NCBI GenBank assembly: GCA_948517135.1
Contig: CAORJJ010000023.1
Coordinates: 1 to 23,971, forward strand
Length of the DNA: 23,971 nt
Direction of reading: 5' to 3'
Origin: an uncultured Clostridia bacterium
Lineage (GTDB): Bacteria > Bacillota > Clostridia > TANB77 > CAG-508
A program made the translations under genes and the position numbers. The notes under the pieces are model-generated. The model made no database searches and was not told the origin of the DNA. It saw only the letters and a program-made list of their open reading frames with translations. Shown one piece after another: positions 14,471 through 23,304 of the stretch (position 1 is the first letter of the stretch; each line of letters begins with the position of its first letter).

Positions 14471-16288
14471 ATGCAAGACAAACAAAAAAATATTAGAAAT
14501 TTTAGTATAATAGCACATATAGATCATGGGAAATCAACTCTAGCAGATAGAATAATCGAAATGACAGGAGTTTTATCTGAAAGAGAGATGGAATCTCAAG
14601 TTTTAGATAATATGGATATAGAAAAAGAAAGAGGAATCACAATAAAATCTCAAGCTGTAAAAATGAATTATACAGCTAAAAATGGTGAAATTTATGAATT
14701 TAATTTAATAGATACTCCAGGTCATGTAGATTTTAATTATGAAGTTTCAAGAAGTTTAGCAGCCTGTGAAGGAGCAATACTTGTAGTAGATAGTACTCAA
14801 GGCGTTGAGGCTCAAACACTTGCTAATGTATATTTAGCACTAGATGATAATTTAGAAATATTGCCAGTTATAAATAAAGTAGATTTGCCAAATGCAAGAG
14901 CAGATGAAGTAAAACAAGAAATTGAAGATATAATAGGAATTCCTGCAATGGAGGCACCATGTATATCTGCAAAAACAGGATTGAATGTAGATGAGGTTTT
15001 AGAAAGAATTGTTACTGATATTCCTGCTCCAAATGGCGAAAAAGATGCAGAATTGCAAGCATTAATTTTTGATTCTTATTATGATAATTATAAGGGTGCA
15101 TTAAGCTATGTAAGAATAAAAAATGGTAGTGTAAAAGCAAATGATGAGATCTTATTTATGGCAACTGGAAAAGTGTTTACAGTTGCAGAAGTTGGATATT
15201 TTGGAGCTGGTTCATATATACCTACTGATAAATTAGAGGCAGGAGAGGTTGGATATATAGCAGCAAGTGTAAAAACAGTATCAGACTTAAATGTTGGTGA
15301 TACAATTACATTAAAAAACAAACCTGCAAAAGAACCACTACCAGGATATAAGAAAGCTAATTCAATGGTTTATTGTGGAATTTATCCAATGGATGGAAGT
15401 GAATATGAACCATTAAAAGATGCTCTTGAAAAATTAAAATTAAATGATGCAGCACTAAATTACGAACCTGAAACATCTGCGGCACTTGGATTTGGATTTA
15501 GATGCGGATTTTTAGGATTATTACATTTGGAAATAGTAATTGAAAGGTTAGAAAGAGAATTTGATATAGGATTAATTACAACATCACCATCAGTTATTTA
15601 TCAAATTCATAAAACATCAGGTGAGCAAATTGAATTATATAATCCTACTGAATTGCCACCAACAACAGAAATAAGTTATATGGAAGAACCTATAATGGAT
15701 GTTGAAATAATGATTCCAAAAGAATTTGTTGGCAATGTTATGAAAGTTTGTCAGGAACGTAGAGGAACATATATTGATATGAAATATTTAGATGAATCAA
15801 GAGTTACTCTAAAATATGATATGCCATTAAATGAGATAATATATGACTTTTTTGATACAATAAAATCAAAAACTAAAGGATATGCCTCTGTTGATTATGA
15901 ATTTAAAGAATATAGAAGAGCAGAACTTGTAAAATTAGATTTACACATAAATAATGAGGCTGTTGATGCACTATCTTTTATAGTTCATAAAGATTCAGCT
16001 TATGAAAGAGGAAGAAAAATGGCAGAAAAGCTAAAAAAGGTTATTCCAAGACAATTGTTTGAAATACCAATTCAAGCAGTAGTTGCAGGAAAAATAATTG
16101 CAAGAGAAACATTATCAGCAATGAGAAAAGATGTTTTAGCTAAATGTTATGGTGGAGATATTACAAGAAAGAAAAAACTATTAGAGAAACAGAAAAAAGG
16201 TAAAAAGAAAATGCGTCAAATAGGAAATGTTGAAGTACCACAAGAAGCATTTTTAGCAGTACTAAAATTAGATGATGATGATGCTTAG
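14471..16288 (+). CDS. lepA: Elongation factor 4 (LepA)
   Basis: LepA/EF4 is a translational GTPase that acts on the ribosome, in stalled translocation and 30S biogenesis. The product is 605 aa, the usual length. The G1 motif is AHIDHGKST, G3 is DTPGHVDF and G4 is NKVDLP. The GITIKSQAV switch I is present, along with elongation-factor domains II, III and V. The LepA-specific C-terminus (CYGGDITRKKKLLEKQKKGK then QEAFLAVLKL) confirms it is not EF-G. SD AAGGAGA precedes the ATG. It ends with TAG. The frame is intact. Confidence 0.97.
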   Translation: MQDKQKNIRNFSIIAHIDHGKSTLADRIIEMTGVLSEREMESQVLDNMDIEKERGITIKSQAVKMNYTAKNGEIYEFNLIDTPGHVDFNYEVSRSLAACEGAILVVDSTQGVEAQTLANVYLALDDNLEILPVINKVDLPNARADEVKQEIEDIIGIPAMEAPCISAKTGLNVDEVLERIVTDIPAPNGEKDAELQALIFDSYYDNYKGALSYVRIKNGSVKANDEILFMATGKVFTVAEVGYFGAGSYIPTDKLEAGEVGYIAASVKTVSDLNVGDTITLKNKPAKEPLPGYKKANSMVYCGIYPMDGSEYEPLKDALEKLKLNDAALNYEPETSAALGFGFRCGFLGLLHLEIVIERLEREFDIGLITTSPSVIYQIHKTSGEQIELYNPTELPPTTEISYMEEPIMDVEIMIPKEFVGNVMKVCQERRGTYIDMKYLDESRVTLKYDMPLNEIIYDFFDTIKSKTKGYASVDYEFKEYRRAELVKLDLHINNEAVDALSFIVHKDSAYERGRKMAEKLKKVIPRQLFEIPIQAVVAGKIIARETLSAMRKDVLAKCYGGDITRKKKLLEKQKKGKKKMRQIGNVEVPQEAFLAVLKLDDDDA

Positions 16289-16306
16289 ACTGTTAAGAGA
16301 GAAGAT

Positions 16307-16334
16307 ATTTAATATTATTTTATAAATATTAAAT
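16307..16334. repeat. AT-only inverted repeat between lepA and rlmB
   Basis: ATTTAATATT (16307-16316) and AATATTAAAT (16325-16334) are perfect complements across 8 nt. The stem is weak, all A-T and without a T-run, so it is unlikely to terminate. Confidence 0.4.
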
Positions 16335-16360
16335 GTCATATAAAAAGAAAGGGAACAAAA

Positions 16361-17347
16361 ATGAGAGAAAGTTATAGAGATAAAAGAAATAGGCAAGCAA
16401 GAATTGCAAAAGAAAAAGAAAATGATTTTGAAAATAGAAGAAAAAATCAAAGAAGAAAAGAAAATAGAAGAACTAATCCAGATAGAAGACAAAATGAAAA
16501 AAGATTTGAAGGAGTAGAAAGAAGAACATCACAAAGACGTTTTGGAGAAGAAAGAAGAAAGGCTGAGAGAAGAAGCTTTGAAGATAAAAGACAAGAAAGT
16601 GGAGAAAATGATGAAAATTCATATGAAGACATTGTGGCTGGAAGAAATGCAATTCTTGAATTATTAAAATCTGAAAAAGACATTAATAAAATATATGTTG
16701 AACGTGGTGAAAAACATGGATCAATAAATGAAATTATTGCAAAGGCAAAAGATGCTAGAATTGTTTTAGTAGAAGTTGATAAAGTGAAATTAGATCAAAT
16801 GGCTGAAAATCATCAAGGAGTTGTAGCTGTTGTTCCACCATTTAATTATTGTGAAATTGATGAGATTTTAGAATGTGCTAGAAATAAAAATGAAGATCCA
16901 TTTATATTAATTCTTGATGGAATAGAAGATCCACATAATTTTGGTTCAATAATTAGAACAGCTGAAACAGCAGGAGTTCATGGAATAATAATTCCTAAAA
17001 GAAGAAATGTTGCTGTGAATAGTACTGTTGCAAAAGTTTCAACAGGAGCAACTACTTATATGAAAATTGCAAGAGTAAATAATTTGAATGATACTATAAG
17101 AAAATTGAAAGAAGAAGGCTTATGGGTAATTGGAACAGATGGAGATGCAGAAACTGTATACTATAATCAAGATTTAAAAGGACCTTTAGCTATAATAATA
17201 GGTAGTGAAGGTTTTGGAATGAGTAAACTAGTAAGAGAAAATTCAGATATTTTAATAAAAATTCCAATGAAAGGAAAAATAACTTCTTTAAATGCATCAG
17301 TATCAGCTGGAATTGTAATTTATGAGGCAGTAAAACAAAGATTGTAA
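16361..17347 (+). CDS. rlmB: 23S rRNA 2'-O-ribose methyltransferase of the TrmH/RlmB (SpoU) family, Arg-rich N-terminus
   Basis: This is a SAM-dependent SPOUT methyltransferase; RlmB methylates G2251 of 23S rRNA. The product is 328 aa. The family core starts only at about residue 90 (DIVAGRNAILELLKSE, the L30e-like substrate-binding domain). The SPOUT motifs are LDGIEDPHNFGSIIRTAE, IIIGSEGFGMS and IPMKGKITSLNASVSAGI. The first ~88 residues are a very basic, RR-rich extension (RRKNQRRKENRR, ERRTSQRR, ERRKAERR), probably disordered and RNA-binding. A shorter start is possible but has no obvious SD, whereas ATG 16361 has AAAGGGA. The exact rRNA target is assigned by family only. Confidence 0.9.
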   Translation: MRESYRDKRNRQARIAKEKENDFENRRKNQRRKENRRTNPDRRQNEKRFEGVERRTSQRRFGEERRKAERRSFEDKRQESGENDENSYEDIVAGRNAILELLKSEKDINKIYVERGEKHGSINEIIAKAKDARIVLVEVDKVKLDQMAENHQGVVAVVPPFNYCEIDEILECARNKNEDPFILILDGIEDPHNFGSIIRTAETAGVHGIIIPKRRNVAVNSTVAKVSTGATTYMKIARVNNLNDTIRKLKEEGLWVIGTDGDAETVYYNQDLKGPLAIIIGSEGFGMSKLVRENSDILIKIPMKGKITSLNASVSAGIVIYEAVKQRL

Positions 17348-17355
17348 AAAAATAC

Positions 17356-17384
17356 TTGCAATTCATTTTATAAAATGATAAAAT
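17356..17384 (+). promoter_or_regulatory. Candidate promoter upstream of the DUF1846-pyrG leader
   Basis: TTGCAA (17356-17361), a 17-nt spacer and TAAAAT (17379-17384) are near consensus. This promoter lies before the terminator at 17407-17446, so its transcript would carry that hairpin ahead of the DUF1846 gene. Confidence 0.5.
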
Positions 17385-17406
17385 ATTTATGTCAAAAAAT
17401 GAATCG

Positions 17407-17450
17407 AAACAGATTTAAAAAAAAAACCCTTTTTTTAAATCTGTTTTTTT
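17407..17450 (+). terminator. Terminator between rlmB and the DUF1846 gene
   Basis: AACAGATTTAAAAAAA pairs with TTTTTTTAAATCTGTT (17407-17423 with 17430-17446) around an AAACCC loop, followed by a T-run. It could end the rlmB transcript, or act as an attenuator if the promoter at 17356-17384 is used. Confidence 0.8.
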
Positions 17451-17489
17451 ATTGTTTTGGGATAAATAAATAAAAGTGGAGATGTAAAA

Positions 17490-18963
17490 ATGGAAATAGC
17501 CTTTGATAATGAAAAATATTTAAAAATTCAAAAAGAAAAAATTGAAGAAAGAATACAAATGTTTGATAACAAATTATATTTGGAATTTGGTGGGAAAATT
17601 TTCGATGATTATAATGCAAGTAGAGTATTGCCAGGATTTAACCCTGATGCTAAAATTAAACTTTTACAAGAATTTAAAGAAAATTTAGAAATAATTTTTT
17701 GTATAAATGCAAATAACATTCAAAAAAATAAAATAAGAGCTGATTATGGTATTGGTTACGATGTTGAACTTTTAAGATTGATAGAAAGTATTTCAAAACT
17801 AGAAATTGAAATTAATAGTGTAGTAATAACAATGTATACTGGTCAAGAAGAAGTTGAAAAATTAAAACAAACATTGGAAAACAAAAATGTAAAGGTATAT
17901 TTACATAGTCCCACAAAAGGATATCCAGATGATGTTGAAACAATTGTAAGTGAAGCTGGCTATGGAAAAAATCCATATATAGAAACAACAAGAAAATTAG
18001 TAGTTGTTACAGCGCCAGGCCCAAATAGTGGAAAACTTGGTACTTGTTTATCACAATTATATCATGAACATAAAAGAGGAATAAAAGCTGGATATGCAAA
18101 ATTTGAAACATTTCCAGTTTGGGATTTGCCACTTATGCATCCAGTAAATGTATCTTATGAGGCTGCAACAGCAGATTTGGGAGATATAAATATGATAGAT
18201 TCATTCCACTTAGAAGAATACAATATAAAAGCTGTAAATTATAATAGAGATATTTCAGCATTTCCAATTTTAAAGAATATATTAAAAAAGATAACAGGAA
18301 AAGTTATATATAATTCTCCAACGGATATGGGAGTTAATATGATTAGTAAATGTATAGTTAATGATGATGTGGCTCGGAAAAGCTGCTAAAATGGAAATAA
18401 TTAGGAGATATTATGCAAGTTTATGTGATTACAAAAAAGGTATAGGAAATGAAGAATCAGTTGAAACAATAAAAAAATTAATGAATAATGTAGGAATTAC
18501 AACTCAAGATAGAGAAATTGTTAAATACTCTTTAGAAAAGTCTGAAAATGAGAATGTTAATGTAGTAGCGATAATGTTAGAAAATGGGAAGGTTATAACT
18601 GGTAAAGAATCAGAATTGTTGAGTGCTTCTAGTGCATTGCTAATAAATACTATAAAAGAACTTTCAGGAATACCAGATGATGTATATTTACTATCACCAT
18701 CTGTTTTAGAATCAATTTTTAATTTAAAACAAAAAACATCATATAAAAGAAATTATTCATTAAATCTTCCAGAAGTTTTAATTGCACTAAGTATATGCTC
18801 AAAAACTAATCCAATTATAGAAAAAACATTTGAATCAATTGACAAATTAAGAGGTTTAGAAGCTCATAGCTCATATATTATATCTCAAGCGGAACAAAAA
18901 GTTTTAAAAAGTCTAGGGATAAATTTAACATGTGAACCTAAATTATTAGGATATGAAGAGTAA
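17490..18963 (+). CDS. DUF1846 family protein, requires a +1 frameshift near 18375
   Basis: DUF1846 proteins are ~500-aa proteins common in Gram-positive anaerobes; their function is unknown. The first frame from ATG 17490 (SD GTGGAG) matches the family: FDNEKYLKIQ, LEFGGKIFDDYNASRVLPGF and the P-loop-like APGPNSGKLGTCLSQLYHEH (~175-194). Next come GYAKFETFPVWDLPL and SPTDMGVNM. It stops after 299 residues (TAA 18387-18389). The rest (KMEIIRRYYASLCDYKKG onward) continues in the +1 frame to 18963. Skipping one base at 18375-18382 yields ~490 aa, the expected length, so this is one gene and not two. The annotatable second ATG at 18361 overlaps the first frame and gives the junk N-terminus MMMWLGKAA. 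The 0-frame codons at the break are GCT CGG AAA AGC. pyrG follows after 11 nt, so they are co-transcribed. Confidence 0.88.
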
Positions 18964-18974
18964 AGGGGATTAAA

Positions 18975-20570
18975 ATGAGTACAAAGTATATATTTATTAC
19001 AGGTGGAGTTGTATCAGGACTTGGAAAAGGAATAACAGCGTCATCACTTGGAAGATTATTAAAAAATAGAGGATATAAGATTATAAATCAAAAGTTTGAT
19101 CCATACATAAATGTTGATCCAGGAACAATGAGTCCTTATGAACATGGTGAGGTTTTTGTAACAGATGATGGAGCTGAAACAGATTTAGATTTAGGTCATT
19201 ATGAAAGGTTTACAGATGTTAATTTAAATCATAATTGTAGTATAAGCTCTGGAAAAATTTATCAAAATGTGATAAATAAAGAAAGAAGAGGAGATTATTT
19301 AGGAAAAACTGTTCAAGTAATTCCTCATGTAACAAATGAGATAAAAGATAATATATATAGTTTTGATGGACAAGCAGATATTGTTATAACAGAACTTGGA
19401 GGAACTATTGGAGATATTGAAAGTTTAGCATTTGTTGAAGCAATAAGACAAGTTGGGTTAGAAAAAGAACCAGATGATGTTATGTATATTCATGTAACAT
19501 TACTTCCATATATAACTGGTTCAAATGAAATAAAATCAAAGCCAACACAACATTCTGTAAAAGAATTACAAAGTTTTGGAATTAAACCTGATATCTTAGT
19601 TTGTAGAACAGAAACAGAAATTCCAATAGAAATAAGAGAAAAATTAGCTCTTTTTTGCAATGTAAGACCAGAAAATGTTATACCAAATCTTACAGCAGAA
19701 AATCTTTATGCAGTTCCATTAATGCTAGAAAAGTATGGTTTAGCAACTGCTGTATGTAAGAAATTAAAATTGGAAAAAAGTGAACCTCAAAATAAAGAAT
19801 GGGAAAATTTAATTGAAAATATAAGAAATTTATCAGGAGAAGTAAATATAGCTCTAGTTGGAAAATATATGCATCTTCAAGATTCATATTTATCAGTTGC
19901 AGAAAGCTTAAGACATGGAGGGTTTGCAAATGGAGTAAAGGTAAATGTTGGATTTATAGATTCTGAAACTATAACAGAAAAAAATGTAAAAGATATTCTT
20001 GGTAAATATGATGGAATCTTAGTTCCAGGTGGATTTGGAAATAGAGGAATTGAAGGAAAAATAACAGCAATAAAATATGCAAGAGAAAATAACATACCAT
20101 TTTTAGGGATATGTTTAGGAATGCAAATGGCAGTTGTAGAATTTTGTAGAAATGTTTTAAAAATTCAAGATGCAAATTCAGCAGAGTTTAGTACTACAAC
20201 TAAAAATCCAGTTATACATATAATGGAAACTCAGAAAGTAGTTACAGAAAAAGGTGGAACTATGAGACTTGGAAGTTATCCATGTGTAATCAAAAAAGAT
20301 ACTTTGGCATATGAAATTTATGTAGAAGAAAATATTAATGAAAGACATAGACATAGATTTGAATATAATAATGATTACAAAGAAAGATTAGAAAATGCAG
20401 GGCTTATATGTTCAGGAACATCACCTGATGGAAATTTGGTTGAAATTGTAGAATATAGGAATCATCCATTTTTTATAGCAGGTCAATTTCATCCTGAATT
20501 TAAATCAAGACCAGATAGACCAGCACCACTATTTAAAGCATTAATAAAAGCAGCAAAAGAAAGTAAATAA
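18975..20570 (+). CDS. pyrG: CTP synthase
   Basis: CTP synthase makes CTP from UTP, ATP and glutamine. The product is 531 aa, full length. The N-terminal synthase domain has the P-loop TGGVVSGLGKGITASSLGR and the nucleotide/Mg block DPYINVDPGTMSPYEHGEV, with FDGQADIVITELGGTIGDIES further on. The class I glutamine amidotransferase domain carries GICLGMQ with nucleophile Cys380 and HPEFKSRP with His506 and Glu508, matching the E. coli triad. SD AAAGGGGA. It lies 11 nt after the DUF1846 gene with no separate promoter, so expression follows that unit. Confidence 0.97.
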   Translation: MSTKYIFITGGVVSGLGKGITASSLGRLLKNRGYKIINQKFDPYINVDPGTMSPYEHGEVFVTDDGAETDLDLGHYERFTDVNLNHNCSISSGKIYQNVINKERRGDYLGKTVQVIPHVTNEIKDNIYSFDGQADIVITELGGTIGDIESLAFVEAIRQVGLEKEPDDVMYIHVTLLPYITGSNEIKSKPTQHSVKELQSFGIKPDILVCRTETEIPIEIREKLALFCNVRPENVIPNLTAENLYAVPLMLEKYGLATAVCKKLKLEKSEPQNKEWENLIENIRNLSGEVNIALVGKYMHLQDSYLSVAESLRHGGFANGVKVNVGFIDSETITEKNVKDILGKYDGILVPGGFGNRGIEGKITAIKYARENNIPFLGICLGMQMAVVEFCRNVLKIQDANSAEFSTTTKNPVIHIMETQKVVTEKGGTMRLGSYPCVIKKDTLAYEIYVEENINERHRHRFEYNNDYKERLENAGLICSGTSPDGNLVEIVEYRNHPFFIAGQFHPEFKSRPDRPAPLFKALIKAAKESK

Positions 20571-20582
20571 ATTATAAATAAT

Positions 20583-20610
20583 TTGTTTTAACCCGAAAGA
20601 TACATAAGAT
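20583..20610 (+). promoter_or_regulatory. Weak candidate promoter for the repeat-protein group
   Basis: TTGTTT (20583-20588), a 16-nt spacer and TAAGAT (20605-20610) lie in the 73-nt gap after pyrG. The match is moderate. No terminator is visible after pyrG, so read-through is also possible. Confidence 0.3.
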
Positions 20611-20643
20611 TATACAATTTTAAACTGAAAAGAGGAAAAATAA

Positions 20644-22833
20644 ATGGAATTATCTTTGCAAAGTAAAACAAATTTAAAAAGTGTTTATAAATTAAGAGAA
20701 AGATTTATAGAAGAAGAAAAACTACATATTAATGACAAAATAGATTATGAAAAATTTCAGGAATTATATGAGAAATATGGAGAAGATTTTACAGAAAAGG
20801 AATTTGCAAAATATTTTTTAGATATAGATAATTTAAAACATTATGGAATTCAATCAGGTAAAAATAAAGAAACACCTATATTAACAAGAGAATATATTTC
20901 AGATGAAGAAATTGAGAATATAAAAGAAAAACTTATAGAATATTGTGATATAAAAAGTTTAAAGAAAATTCATTATAATGAATTTTTAGAAATGTATGAA
21001 AAATTTTCAGGAAAATTATCTGTAAACATGTTTGCTGAAGATATTTTAAAGATTTCATATCATAGTGTAGAAACAATGCGTTCTAACAATAAGCAAAGAG
21101 CAATTTTGTTTCAACAAAATAGAGTTGATAAGCAGGTAGCAGATAAAATAAGACAAGAAATTATATCTAAATCAGATTTACATATTGGTACTCAAATTGA
21201 TTCAGAAGAGTTTAGAAATTTGTATGAACAGTATGGTAAAGATATAAAAGAAAAAGATTTTGCTGAAATTATACTAGGAATGTCATCAAGTTCTTATAAG
21301 AAATTAAGTAAAAATATATCTGGTTATGCTTCTGTATTTTCTAATTATATTGTAAATCCTGAAAAAATATATAAATTAAGAGAAAAAGTAATTTTAGAAG
21401 AGAATTTACATATTGAAGATTCTATTTCAAATGATAGATTTAAAGAACTGTACAAAAAATATGCTGGAATTTTATCAGAAGAAATGTTTGCAGAAGAAAT
21501 TTTAGATGTTAGTGCTGTTGGTGTGAAAAATATGAGAGTTTCAAATTCGAATTCTGTAATATTACAAAATATTGAAATACCAGATGAATATGTAGATGAA
21601 CTAAAAACTAAAATAATAGAAGAAAATAGATTAGAACAAAATCAATTAATGAGTTATAACAAAATGAAAGAACTATATAAAAAATATGGTTATGTATTAT
21701 CAGAAAAAATGTTTATAAATTTAATATTGGAAGTTCCAGTATTAAATTATAATAGCTTAAAAAATGGAGCAAATGAAAGAATAAGCATTTTAAGAAATCA
21801 AAAAACTACTGATTTTGAGGAAATTAGAAAAAGAGTAATTGAAGAAAATGATTTACATTATGATGATAAAATGGGATATGTACAATTTAAAGCATTACAT
21901 CAAAAATATGCTCCAAATACAAGGGAATATGTATTTGCAGAAAAGGTTTTAGATATCAATCATAGTTCTTATAATAATATAAAATTTGACAAAATTAAAA
22001 ACAACACACATATATTATTAAAAGAAAAATTGCCAAGTGATGAAGAAATTAAGCAAATAAAAATAAATATGCTTAAAGAAGAAAAATTACATATAAAGGA
22101 TACTATATCTTATAAAGAATTTTATATACTACATAGAAAATATGGTGGAATTATACCAGATTATATGTTTGCTGAAAAAATGTTAGATTTAAGTAAACAA
22201 ATTTTTAGTCAAATGAAAAATCATCATGAAAGAGAGTTTCAAATATTATTACAAACAAAAATGTCTAGAAAAGATGTTGAAAAATTAAAAGAAAAGATAA
22301 TATTTGAAAATAATTTATATAAATCAAGAGAAATAACATTTGAGGAATTTAGAAAAATATATGAAGGGTACGATCATATATTAACAGATCTTTGTTTTTC
22401 TCAAGAAATATTAGAAGTAGATAAACAAAATTTAGAAAAATTAAAAAATGGAAAAAATAGAGTAGTTAGAGTTTGTACAAAAGATAAAGAGTGGATGAAA
22501 AGAAAAAATTTTACTGATAAAGAAGTAAGTGCATTAAAAGAATACTTAATTCAAGGATTATCAGAAGAAGAAATTGCAACAAGAATGGAAATGGGAATTA
22601 AAAAGTTGCAAACTAATATGAAAGCTTTATTTAAGTATGAAAGAATATCAGAAGAGGAAATTACTTTTGAAAGAGTTTCAAGATTATATTCACAAAATTT
22701 AACTGCTTTTAAAATTGCAAAACTAACAGGGATTCCAAAAGATAAAGTAAAAGAAATAGTAGAACAATTAAAACAAGAAGAAAAGAGAAAAAAGCAAGCT
22801 GAAAAAGAAGAGAAGAAAAAGCTAAAAAAATAA
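20644..22833 (+). CDS. Eight-repeat protein with C-terminal HTH-like segments, unknown
   Basis: The product is 729 aa and soluble. Eight tandem units of 74-78 residues fill residues ~11-615. Each has a KLREKxIxEExLHI-like helix, an EFxxLYxKYG helix, then FAExILDxS and (S)YxNLK, and usually ends in an IL pair. The FAE anchor recurs at residues 54, 130, 206, 282, 357, 431, 509 and 585. The FAExILxxSxxSYxxLK stretch looks like a helix-turn-helix (helix, short turn with Ser, second helix). After the repeats, residues ~628-665 (GLSEEEIATRMEMGIKKLQTNM) and ~680-710 (FKIAKLTGIPKDKVKEIV) are more classical HTH-like units, followed by a Lys/Glu tail. This suggests a nucleic-acid-binding repeat array, but no family is recognised. 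SD AGAGGA. The next gene overlaps the stop by 1 nt (TAATG). Confidence 0.75.
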   Translation: MELSLQSKTNLKSVYKLRERFIEEEKLHINDKIDYEKFQELYEKYGEDFTEKEFAKYFLDIDNLKHYGIQSGKNKETPILTREYISDEEIENIKEKLIEYCDIKSLKKIHYNEFLEMYEKFSGKLSVNMFAEDILKISYHSVETMRSNNKQRAILFQQNRVDKQVADKIRQEIISKSDLHIGTQIDSEEFRNLYEQYGKDIKEKDFAEIILGMSSSSYKKLSKNISGYASVFSNYIVNPEKIYKLREKVILEENLHIEDSISNDRFKELYKKYAGILSEEMFAEEILDVSAVGVKNMRVSNSNSVILQNIEIPDEYVDELKTKIIEENRLEQNQLMSYNKMKELYKKYGYVLSEKMFINLILEVPVLNYNSLKNGANERISILRNQKTTDFEEIRKRVIEENDLHYDDKMGYVQFKALHQKYAPNTREYVFAEKVLDINHSSYNNIKFDKIKNNTHILLKEKLPSDEEIKQIKINMLKEEKLHIKDTISYKEFYILHRKYGGIIPDYMFAEKMLDLSKQIFSQMKNHHEREFQILLQTKMSRKDVEKLKEKIIFENNLYKSREITFEEFRKIYEGYDHILTDLCFSQEILEVDKQNLEKLKNGKNRVVRVCTKDKEWMKRKNFTDKEVSALKEYLIQGLSEEEIATRMEMGIKKLQTNMKALFKYERISEEEITFERVSRLYSQNLTAFKIAKLTGIPKDKVKEIVEQLKQEEKRKKQAEKEEKKKLKK

Positions 22834-23297
22834 TGAATGATTATATTTATAATTCCAAAAATATTGAAGTTGTAAAGTCATATATACAAGAATGTAAACA
22901 AGATTTTGAAGATGGAAACTTTAAGAAAGAAAATTTAGATCTTTTGGATGATTGTATAGTTTTTGTTCAAGGCGGAAAAGAAGAAATCGAATTATTTTCA
23001 AAAATTTCTATATCATTTGGAGAATATAAAAAAGCTTATAACTTTATATCTCATAATATTAATAATGAGGGAGTAACAAAAGAAGAAAAGATAAAATTAA
23101 GAGATTTGCAACAACATATAAAATATGCTATAAAAAAAGAGAATGCTTTAAATTTAATTATGCAAGGACAAAAAAATGTACAATATATAGTTTCTCATAC
23201 TGGAGTTAGAGGAAGTGATGTTATTGCACTTAGAAAAAGCATAAAAAATGATAATAAATTATATACAGGAAATAATAATGTAGAAGAGGGAAGATAG
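22833..23297 (+). CDS. Small protein with C-terminal HTH-like segment, coupled to the repeat protein
   Basis: The product is 154 aa. The ATG overlaps the stop of the eight-repeat gene (TAATG), so translation is coupled. The N-terminal ~100 residues are helical and charged. The C-terminal stretch NLIMQGQKNVQYIVSHTGVRGSDVIALRKSI resembles a resolvase-type helix-turn-helix (I-x-HTGV-x-x-SDV-x-x-LRK). It contains an in-frame GGC GGA AAA, so the 8-mer CGGAAAAG (22973-22980) occurs here without CGG as a codon and without a visible frame break. It is probably a partner of the repeat protein. Family unknown; it ends with TAG. Confidence 0.65.
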   Translation: MNDYIYNSKNIEVVKSYIQECKQDFEDGNFKKENLDLLDDCIVFVQGGKEEIELFSKISISFGEYKKAYNFISHNINNEGVTKEEKIKLRDLQQHIKYAIKKENALNLIMQGQKNVQYIVSHTGVRGSDVIALRKSIKNDNKLYTGNNNVEEGR

Positions 23298-23304
23298 AAC
23301 AATT

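Noticed and set aside
16307..16334. AT-only inverted repeat after lepA as a terminator
   Set aside because: The stem has no G-C pairs and no T-run, and rlmB follows with an SD but no clear promoter, so read-through is more likely.
18361..18963. A separate 200-aa gene starting MMMWLGKAAK
   Set aside because: From KMEIIRRYY onward it is the C-terminal part of DUF1846. The first ~10 residues are an out-of-frame read of the upstream half, and no SD is present.
20644..22833. TALE-like or PPR-like repeat array
   Set aside because: The units are ~76 residues, far longer than the ~33-35 of those families, and lack their signature residues.
22973..22980. Third CGGAAAAG as another frameshift site
   Set aside because: There the frame reads GGC GGA AAA, so CGG is not a codon, and the protein shows no break.
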